Below are positions 1 to 5,383 of a stretch of DNA of 8,255 nt, piece after piece. Origin of the DNA: Thermoplasmata archaeon. GTDB taxonomy: Archaea > Thermoplasmatota > Thermoplasmata > Thermoplasmatales > Thermoplasmataceae. Below the pieces are notes generated by a model. That model had not been told where the DNA came from. It was given only the letters and a program-made list of their open reading frames with translations, and made no database searches. A program made the position numbers and the translations under genes. The number at the start of each line of letters is the position of its first letter. Positions within the stretch are counted from its first letter, which is position 1. The stretch lies in NCBI GenBank assembly GCA_021806345.1, contig JAJZXP010000007.1, forward strand, positions 1 through 8,255, given 5' to 3'.

Positions 1-127
1 GAATAATACCATAACCAATAGTTGCCAGCAAAATAACAAATAACATCACTATGGTACGGTACTTTCTGATGTCCCAAGTAAATTCATAACGTGCCACCGC
101 GAACAGACGCGATATCGTGTTGTTCAT
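1..127 (-). CDS. ABC-2 type transporter permease, N-terminal part (truncated by window edge)
   Basis: Reading leftwards from an ATG at 127-125, the frame stays open to the window edge and gives 42 residues. It begins MNNTISRLFAVARYEFTWDI, followed by a basic RKYR stretch and a hydrophobic helix (about residues 28-42). A short amphipathic 'F-x-x-A-R-Y-E-F' leader ahead of the first membrane span is typical of archaeal ABC-2 permeases, the membrane subunit that works with a separate ATPase to export small molecules or drugs. An AT-rich TATA-like stretch (about 150-159) lies some 25 bases ahead of the ATG, which would suit a leaderless transcript. The substrate cannot be told, and the rest of the protein and any ATPase partner lie outside the window. 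The family call rests on the N-terminus only. Confidence 0.6.
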   Translation of the reverse strand, partial: MNNTISRLFAVARYEFTWDIRKYRTIVMLFVILLATIGYGII

Positions 128-496
128 GTAAATTGTAATTCTATTAATGATATTTTATTGTTTTGTTATTTTTAAATGTGCTTTATAACTCACGCATATA
201 GTGAAATACAGGAAGGGTTGTTGCCCTTTAAAACACTAAAACTTATCACAACTCCAAGGAATAAGGGAAAATAGGATATCGGACTGGATCAGCTTTCTTC
301 AATAAACGAGTTCTATTATAGTTAGAATTGATAGACAGGGATTTTGTTCGAGTTTTAAGTGAATACTTAGTTATTAAGGACTAAACCCGTTTTTAAGGAT
401 GATTTGAAAGACATAAATTTAAACCTAAAGGTAGGCTTATTTGTAGAAAGAGTTATATTGAATTACGTCTATCAATTTTATCTTCGGGTGAACTAT
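128..496. other. AT-rich intergenic region between divergent genes
   Basis: No convincing gene is seen between the divergent permease and the plus-strand soluble protein. The stretch holds TATA-like sequences in both directions (181-188 read leftwards, 313-320 read rightwards). It also has a small hairpin with stem AAGGG/CCCTT at 213-228 and a second weak inverted repeat TTAGT/ACTAA at 367-384. Neither hairpin is followed by a clear T-run on the plus strand. The part from 404 onward is open in frame with the next gene and may be its 5' end. Confidence 0.4.
486..491 (+). promoter_or_regulatory. Shine-Dalgarno site supporting the ATG at 497
   Basis: GGGTGA lies five bases ahead of an ATG at 497. 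GGTGA is the usual archaeal anti-SD complement, and the spacing is right. This is why the shorter start was preferred to the in-frame TTG at 404, which has only a weak AAGGAT three bases upstream. Confidence 0.45.
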
Positions 497-1315
497 ATGC
501 AGGAATCAACCATCTGGACCTCTATTGAAAGAAATGATAGGAAACTGGATTCGTTGTTTGATTCTCTAGAGAATGCATATTCGTTTAAGCGGGTCATTCT
601 TTTGAATGAAGAGGAGGAATATCAATATGCAATACACGAATTTAGAAATAATCCGTTTAAAAACATTAGATATGTCTCTGGTCAGATTGTAAAGTTTAAA
701 AGAGAAAGAGAAGTAGACTCTTTTAATATAGATAATGATAGTATAACACAGGAGCAAACAAACAATCCACCAATCATAGGATACTCAAATTTCGTTGTTT
801 TCAATAAAAATATCTGGATCGAGCAAAAGGGTAGAATACTAGGACAAAGACAAGTTCTGAACGCAATTTTAAAATTTTGTGAGGAAAAAATCAAAATAGA
901 AAAATTAGACATAGATTTTGTCACAGATAGTAAGGCGATGGATCAATTTATTGAAACTCAAGAAAAAATAATACTAATAAGGTTTTCAAATATAATTCTC
1001 AATCCTGACAATCCAGATCGAAATATTCAAAGATTTGAAGAAATCATAAAAGATTCTAACAGTAAAAATACTGAGTTTTCAAACAGTTCAGGAGAGGGTA
1101 TAAATAAGGAATCTAGCATTGTAAAAGGAGGACTAAAACTTGCCGAAATGCAAAAACTTAATGTTAAAATAGAAGGAGAAATTGGGGGGGAGAAACAAGA
1201 GTTTAATTCTTCAAAAGGAAGGAACAAGCAGAAGGAGAAGGTAAAATACGAGAAAGGAAAACGTGATGAGAGTGTAATGTCAAAACTAATTCAAAAAATT
1301 AAGGAATTGATTTAA
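497..1315 (+). CDS. Hypothetical soluble protein, 272 aa (303 aa if started at TTG 404)
   Basis: I do not recognise this protein securely. The first ~175 residues look globular, alternating helix and strand, with a run of acidic residues at NEEEEYQY (about residue 36) and a well-patterned core GYSNFVVFNKNIWIEQKG (about 92-109). After a segment containing NPDNPD (about 166-171) the chain becomes low-complexity and charged, rich in S, N, E and K, ending in a lysine-rich tail. There is no signal peptide or membrane span. The arrangement vaguely recalls DUF4747-like proteins linked to phage abortive infection, but that is recall and not a match. ATG 497 has a proper SD. The frame is open back to 371, so a TTG start at 404 adding 31 residues is possible. 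Its stop overlaps that of the membrane-protein gene on the other strand by four bases. Confidence 0.7.
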   Translation: MQESTIWTSIERNDRKLDSLFDSLENAYSFKRVILLNEEEEYQYAIHEFRNNPFKNIRYVSGQIVKFKREREVDSFNIDNDSITQEQTNNPPIIGYSNFVVFNKNIWIEQKGRILGQRQVLNAILKFCEEKIKIEKLDIDFVTDSKAMDQFIETQEKIILIRFSNIILNPDNPDRNIQRFEEIIKDSNSKNTEFSNSSGEGINKESSIVKGGLKLAEMQKLNVKIEGEIGGEKQEFNSSKGRNKQKEKVKYEKGKRDESVMSKLIQKIKELI

Positions 1316-1845
1316 TTATTTTTCTCTGCTTCTTCCCAACTCTTCATTAGTTTCTCACTTTTTCTGGCAGCAGTTATTGCTATTTTTCTTAAAGCTTTAG
1401 TTATAAGGACGAAAGTACCAAGAAACCCATATATTATTGCAAATAATGCTAACGCTTGAATTGTAACATTATAATATACCATCTCTATAAAACCAAATAA
1501 TGGGATAGATAGGAAGATCCAATACGAGGACCAGGAGGTTTGAAATAATAGATATTGATAGTTTCTAGAAGCTATTAAGGCAGATAGATAATTTTCGTCT
1601 TGGATTGAGTAAATTATTGCATATGTTGCTAAAATTAGGCCCAGAAGTGCAACATCCAAGCCAATTACGAATATTACTTCTGTTGTGCTCATTGGATGAA
1701 GTTTATGGAACAAAGTTAATATCGAAACTATTAAGAGTGAGATGTAAAAATCCAAAGATCCTCTAGAGAAAAAAATACCCCTAATGCCTCCGTTTAGGTG
1801 AAATAGGTAGGTGATTGAATAATATCTTAGGTTGTTATTTCGCAT
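1312..1845 (-). CDS. Hypothetical four-helix membrane protein, 177 aa
   Basis: The protein has four clear hydrophobic spans at about residues 31-48, 56-81, 106-126 and 128-150. A basic, polar 30-residue N-terminus precedes them, and a short C-terminal tail rich in K and E (KSEKLMKSWEEAEKNN) follows. Both ends are probably cytoplasmic given the even span number and the basic tail. There is no catalytic motif, signal peptidase site or transporter signature, and I do not recognise the family. The ATG at 1845 has TATA-like sequence about 24 bases upstream (1865-1873) and a GAGATGA stretch close to the start, so a short-leader or leaderless transcript is plausible. It converges on the soluble-protein gene with a TTAA overlap of the two stop codons, so their mRNAs must share antisense 3' ends. 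Small multi-span proteins next to restriction and toxin genes are sometimes defence effectors, but nothing here proves that. Confidence 0.75.
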   Translation of the reverse strand: MRNNNLRYYSITYLFHLNGGIRGIFFSRGSLDFYISLLIVSILTLFHKLHPMSTTEVIFVIGLDVALLGLILATYAIIYSIQDENYLSALIASRNYQYLLFQTSWSSYWIFLSIPLFGFIEMVYYNVTIQALALFAIIYGFLGTFVLITKALRKIAITAARKSEKLMKSWEEAEKNN

Positions 1846-1877
1846 AATTTCATCTCATAAAATAAGTATATGAGAGT

Positions 1878-1894
1878 AGTATTAAAATAATACT
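1878..1894. repeat. Short AT-rich hairpin
   Basis: AGTATTA and TAATACT form a perfect 7-bp stem around an AAA loop. It lies just upstream of the membrane-protein gene and about 65 bases before the GC-richer island. It could be an operator or part of a processing signal, but AT-rich palindromes of this size arise by chance. Confidence 0.25.
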
Positions 1895-1944
1895 TAACAG
1901 TTCTTAGTTTGGATTAACCAAAAAATATAGTGGATTGGATCCTT

Positions 1945-2130
1945 ATCGTGCGGTCGAGAGTCCCATTAATACCCACCCCTAAATTGCACTCCGCAGGAGA
2001 GAATAATGTGCCCGAAGCGAACCGGAAGTCTTGCGAAGCAAGACCGAGTGGTGTAAGCGTTAGCGGTGGGTGGTGCGGAACACCACACATAAACCATAAA
2101 TGGCCAGCACAGGACCTCAACTTGAGTGAA
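1945..2130 (+). ncRNA. Candidate structured RNA or element remnant (GC-rich hairpin island)
   Basis: This stretch is clearly richer in G and C than its neighbours, a common sign of structural RNA in an AT-rich genome, and is packed with complementary segments. Visible helices are a 7-bp hairpin GTCTTGC/GCAAGAC with a GAA loop (2028-2044), a 6-bp hairpin GTGGTG/CACCAC with loop CGGAA (2070-2086), a long-range stem ACCCACC (1971-1977) with GGTGGGT (2065-2071), a CTCC/GGAG hairpin (1989-1999) and a CTCA/TGAG hairpin (2116-2126). ORFs of 60-70 codons cross it in several frames on both strands, as expected by chance at this composition, and none resembles a protein I know. I looked for RNase P, SRP RNA, rRNA, tRNA and group II domain 5 signatures and saw none. 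Strand is uncertain; plus is favoured by a TATA-like AAAAAATATA near 1920-1929. A 3' end of an IS200/IS605-type element is an alternative. Confidence 0.35.
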
Positions 2131-2190
2131 CATAGCTAATGAAAGCTTTTCCAAGATGAGTGCGAGGCATAAATCGAGAGAGGGTTAGGG

Positions 2191-2343
2191 ATGAATTTTG
2201 ATTGGGAACTAAGCATGGAGTATTATGTTCGACTTGCAGGCGAGCTAAATGCAAATGGTAATTGGCGAATGCTCAAAGAGAGGATTGCTAAAAGTCGGAT
2301 GGAGAATTTGAGCCAAATCATACTAAAAGATATTAAAATCTGA
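2191..2343 (+). CDS. Small hypothetical protein, 50 aa
   Basis: The frame from ATG 2191 to TGA gives a 50-residue polar, probably helical peptide. It begins MNFDWELSMEYYVRLAGELN and has a lysine/arginine-rich second half (MLKERIAKSRMENL). A purine-rich GAGAGAGGG lies about six bases before the ATG and could serve as a ribosome site. It ends 19 bases before the antitoxin gene on the same strand, so the two could be co-transcribed. No family is recognised. It might be a small regulator, a second component of the antitoxin transcript, or the tail of a lost gene, since the frame is open only 18 bases further upstream. Coding status is uncertain. Confidence 0.4.
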   Translation: MNFDWELSMEYYVRLAGELNANGNWRMLKERIAKSRMENLSQIILKDIKI

Positions 2344-2362
2344 AAGAATATAGAGTTATATT

Positions 2363-2539
2363 ATGACCACAGCAAAACAGTCAAGGCTTGTAAGCATACC
2401 GAAGTCAGATTTGGATAGTCTTTATGCCACCATCGAGGCTCTTGAAAATGAGTATGTAATGGATCAGCTTGAAAGGAGCGAGCAGGATATACAGAATGGA
2501 AGAGTCAGAAACGTTAGAGAGTTCCTTAAAGAACTCTAA
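2363..2539 (+). CDS. relB: RelB-family type II antitoxin, 58 aa
   Basis: This gene is too short for a standard ORF cut-off but well patterned. The N-terminal half (QSRLVSIPKSDLDSLYATIE) looks like a DNA-binding/dimerisation segment. The C-terminal half (MDQLERSEQDIQNGRVRNVR, ending EFLKEL) matches the common archaeal RelB tail pattern 'L-M-x-x-I-x-x-S-E-x-D-I-x-x-G-R-V', the part that wraps the RelE toxin. Such antitoxins neutralise the mRNA-cleaving toxin and usually repress their own operon. The length is normal for archaeal RelB. There is no strong SD. The expected toxin does not follow on this strand: a RelE gene, itself frameshifted, lies convergently on the minus strand and the two stop codons overlap by four bases. 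Confidence 0.65.
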   Translation: MTTAKQSRLVSIPKSDLDSLYATIEALENEYVMDQLERSEQDIQNGRVRNVREFLKEL

Positions 2540-2809
2540 TAATATTTCTTGGCTTGGTCTTTGTGAAGTATTGCTCTGAGAATCACTTTCTTTTGTTTCT
2601 CATTTATTTCATACCAAACCCTGAAAGGGCCAATTCTGAGTTGCCATAGGCTGTGGAGCTTGCCTCTCAATGTCTTCCCTAACTGCGGTTCTTGTTCCAG
2701 TCCCTCTACCATCCGTTTTAACCACTCTTTTTTATCCTTGTGATTCTTAGAGAATTCCTTTTCGAACGTTTCAGTGGACTCTACAGTTTAGCTCATGAAT
2801 ACCTTCCAT
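2536..2809 (-). pseudogene. relE: RelE-family mRNA-interferase toxin, frameshifted
   Basis: From about 2787 leftwards the frame reads a recognisable RelE/ParE-fold toxin: FEKEFSKNHKDKKEW, LGKTLRGKLHSLWQLRIG, PFRVWYEI, then KKVILRAILHKDQ and a tyrosine-rich end. The 'L-R-G...L-W-x-L-R-x-G-x-x-R-V-x-Y-E-I' block is the family hallmark. No start codon exists in that frame before a late ATG at 2712, because a TAA lies just upstream (2788-2790). The natural start is an ATG at 2809, preceded by AAGGA, which reads MEGIHELNCRVH and hits TGA at 2771. The span is 274 bp, one base more than 91 codons, so a single-base insertion between 2771 and 2787 explains the break. Repaired length would be about 90 aa, normal for RelE. 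It lies 36 bases downstream of res on the same strand, and its stop overlaps the antitoxin stop on the other strand. Confidence 0.7.
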
Positions 2810-2845
2810 TTTTCCTTAAAGTCATTGTCTTTCTAAACACTCTTC

Positions 2846-5383
2846 TTAAATTTTCTCAACGCTCTCGTATGATCTTATTATTTCTTCCAATTTTTTGAGG
2901 GTTTTGACTTCACGATTGTTTTTGAACACAACCTCTGGAACCTTCAGATAGTTCCACTTTCTACCAGTCAGTTCAGTTGCATCCTCACACCATTCTCTTG
3001 CCCGTTTATCCTTGTTTTTCACTTCCACAGACTCTTCTCCCTTAGTTTCTATTAAGTAGCTTTCTGAATTGCAAATAACAATAAAATCTGGCAAGTAATA
3101 CGATAGACCTTTTTTCTCGTTGACATACTCCAAGTAGAAATTCAGATTATTATCATTCTTTATGTATTTCATGACATCTGAAGCATCGTTATCAAGAAAC
3201 TTACAGAAGGCGTATTCAAAATCATTAGCCACCGGTACTAGATTAAGAATGCATTTCTTTGGTGTGTAGGTTTTCTTTCTTGTCAAAGATGGTCTTATAT
3301 CCTTTACCTCTTTCGGTTCTGGGTGAAGCTGTACTTCAGTAGAAAGGATAGTCAGCCTATTTATCACCTTCACGAAAAGTTCTGTAAGGAAGTCAACTAC
3401 CTTCGGTTCACTTAAAGCCTGAAGGAACCTGTAATCATCCTTTACATCTTGGCTCAAAGGTGTTGCAAACAGTCTGTTAGTGACGTATGAGTCTATCTTT
3501 CTCACGAGCTCGCTGTTCCTTGACGGGATTTTGCAGGCCCTGAGAATAATATTTGCCAGATAAGAGATAACCGATGGGTAGTTTTCAGGTATTGGCTGTT
3601 CCCACCTATCGCGCCATCTCTCCTTTTCTGTTAACGCGTCCCTTCCTACTGCTGACTTAATATTTGTGTAAGTTTCTAAATCCAAGTCAAACTTTCCCTG
3701 TGGTAGGTTTGAAATATCAATTTCATCGAATGATCTGTTCTCTCTTTTATATTTTGGAGATAAGAGCGGGATCTGAAAGTTAAATTCTATTTTCCTTAGA
3801 GTATCTGGAAATATGCTTGTAACTTCAGGTAAGTTTCTTTCTTTATATCTTTTTATGTCGACTCCTTGCTTTCTCATCTCTTCGTCTATATAGTCAACAA
3901 AAGCCTTTGTGCCAAAAACATCAACTGTCTCTTCATATCCCGATTCAGGGCCGAACATTAATCTAAGCCCACGCCCAAGCGCTTGTTCTGGAAGAATTTC
4001 CGCTTTGGAAGTAAATGGCCTTAGACCTACTATAACACAAACATTCTTGACATCCCATCCTTCTCGAAGCATCAGGACGCTCACAATAGCTCGATACTTG
4101 TGAGAGGTGTCTATCTCTCTCGTTTCCTGCTTAAGTTTTTGCCATTCTTTGTCGCTGATTTCACCTTTTAAGTTGGTGTGAATAATCAGTGTTTTCCCTT
4201 TAAATTCGTTTTTTGTTTGCAGATAATTGTAAATGTCTTCCGCTTCCGAAGTTTTAGTTGCCATAAAAAATATTATCGGACGCTTCTTTACTTTCTCCAT
4301 AGCGTTATTGTAATAAGACCATCTCCTGCATCCCGCTTCAATGTAATCCCTGTAAATTACATCAGCTCTATCTGATGGTGTCTCATGAGGATTTTCTACC
4401 TCTCCTATGATCGGTGACTTTACGATTCCACATCTTATCGCATCTGCCAGAGGAAAATCCGTAATCACCCATTCAAACACTCTTCCAGAATCCTGCCTTT
4501 TTGGAGTCGCTGTGAAATCCAGCTGAAATGACAGTTCTTTCCCTTTCGCCTTAAGCAGTTGGTTGCAAGTTAAGATAAATTGATTCCAGATAATATCCTT
4601 ATCCCATACATGATGCGCCTCATCATTAATTATGCCTAAGCTAGTTAGAGTGTTGATCTCTCCTATGATTTGATCATAATATCTTACAGTATCCGATGGC
4701 CTTTTGCCCACAATCTCCTGTATGGGGTTAATTGGAGCATCATCTCTTTCATAGAGTTTTTGTACATTAGTCAGGTAAATTCTGCCCTTTGTGCTTCTAG
4801 TTGGAATATAGTCTTCAGTTACAGATTCAAATTCCCAAAGATGTTGAAATTCATCTGGTATCATTACTCCAGAATTGAAGATCTTGGAATCTGAAAAATC
4901 TTCATTCAATCTTTCATATACTGCAATGTTTGGCGCAATCATAAGAAAATTCCTTGGCATTTCTTCATTTTTTTCAATTATATTACTGAAGTATGACCAC
5001 ACTATAGCCAGGGCCATAACATAGGTTTTCCCAGAACCTGTAGCCATTTTAAAACAATATTTAGGAAATAAATATTCGTTTGGATTGTATGCTATTTTCT
5101 TTGTACCATCATAATTCAATATCAGGTCACTCATTTTCCTAAACTTCTTCACTTCATATATATAAATGAGTGTTTCAATCGCTTCTCTTTGTGCGAAATA
5201 ATACCTGAATTTTTCACCATTTATCTCGTGCTCCTCATCAAACCAGAATTGCAATAACCTCTTGGTAGTTTCAGAAGCACCATAGTAACCGGATTCTCTC
5301 CAACTCCTGACATCAGATCTTAGAGCTTCTACGAGAGGAGCGGTTGTCGGTACCCTTGTTTCCGGTTCCTCGAATGGGTTCAT
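2846..5383 (-). CDS. res: Type III restriction enzyme, Res subunit (ATP-dependent helicase-nuclease), 845 aa
   Basis: Res cuts unmodified foreign DNA in complex with Mod, using ATP-driven movement from its recognition sites. The SF2 motor motifs are all visible: a Q-motif-like FAQREA near residue 65, Walker A ATGSGKT (114-120), DEAH (254-257), TATP (291-294), the motif V region around LREGWD (439-444), and motif VI EQALGRGLR (466-474). The C-terminal nuclease domain carries PD (765-766) and ExK (E779, K781), a PD-(D/E)xK centre, in LPDFIVICNSESYLIETKGE. All key residues are present and the frame is unbroken, so the protein should be active. Its length is slightly below the classical EcoP1I/EcoP15I Res. 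The ATG overlaps the mod stop as ATGA, indicating translational coupling and 1:1-type co-expression. A frameshifted relE follows 36 bases downstream. Confidence 0.93.
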   Translation of the reverse strand: MNPFEEPETRVPTTAPLVEALRSDVRSWRESGYYGASETTKRLLQFWFDEEHEINGEKFRYYFAQREAIETLIYIYEVKKFRKMSDLILNYDGTKKIAYNPNEYLFPKYCFKMATGSGKTYVMALAIVWSYFSNIIEKNEEMPRNFLMIAPNIAVYERLNEDFSDSKIFNSGVMIPDEFQHLWEFESVTEDYIPTRSTKGRIYLTNVQKLYERDDAPINPIQEIVGKRPSDTVRYYDQIIGEINTLTSLGIINDEAHHVWDKDIIWNQFILTCNQLLKAKGKELSFQLDFTATPKRQDSGRVFEWVITDFPLADAIRCGIVKSPIIGEVENPHETPSDRADVIYRDYIEAGCRRWSYYNNAMEKVKKRPIIFFMATKTSEAEDIYNYLQTKNEFKGKTLIIHTNLKGEISDKEWQKLKQETREIDTSHKYRAIVSVLMLREGWDVKNVCVIVGLRPFTSKAEILPEQALGRGLRLMFGPESGYEETVDVFGTKAFVDYIDEEMRKQGVDIKRYKERNLPEVTSIFPDTLRKIEFNFQIPLLSPKYKRENRSFDEIDISNLPQGKFDLDLETYTNIKSAVGRDALTEKERWRDRWEQPIPENYPSVISYLANIILRACKIPSRNSELVRKIDSYVTNRLFATPLSQDVKDDYRFLQALSEPKVVDFLTELFVKVINRLTILSTEVQLHPEPKEVKDIRPSLTRKKTYTPKKCILNLVPVANDFEYAFCKFLDNDASDVMKYIKNDNNLNFYLEYVNEKKGLSYYLPDFIVICNSESYLIETKGEESVEVKNKDKRAREWCEDATELTGRKWNYLKVPEVVFKNNREVKTLKKLEEIIRSYESVEKI

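Noticed and set aside
213..228. AAGGG/CCCTT hairpin as an intrinsic terminator
   Set aside because: Five-bp stem with no T-run behind it, and it lies upstream of the divergent permease, not at a gene end.
352..370. Imperfect direct repeat of about 18 bases with 7983-8000 (TTTTAA-TGAATAC core), as possible attachment sites
   Set aside because: Several mismatches and low-complexity AT-rich sequence. It is not related to the tRNA end and has no integrase nearby.
1945..2130. Assignment to RNase P RNA, SRP RNA or a group II intron
   Set aside because: The conserved cores of these RNAs (the GAGGAAAGTCC-type start of RNase P, the SRP helix 8 loop, the intron domain 5 triad hairpin) could not be found.
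1930..2139. 69-codon plus-strand ORF, and 62-68-codon minus-strand ORFs, through the GC-rich island
   Set aside because: Long open frames occur in several phases at once because the region is GC-richer. The translations are low in hydrophobic core pattern, match no family I know, and are rich in residues from the hairpin repeats.
2536..2712. Functional shortened RelE starting from the internal ATG at 2712
   Set aside because: This would lose the first helices (about 30 residues) of a ~90-residue fold, and there is a better SD-linked start at 2809 in the neighbouring frame. Frameshift decay is simpler.
3909..4894. Plus-strand ORFs of 64-74 codons opposite res
   Set aside because: They are antisense shadows of a strongly conserved helicase gene, with no start signals or protein character.
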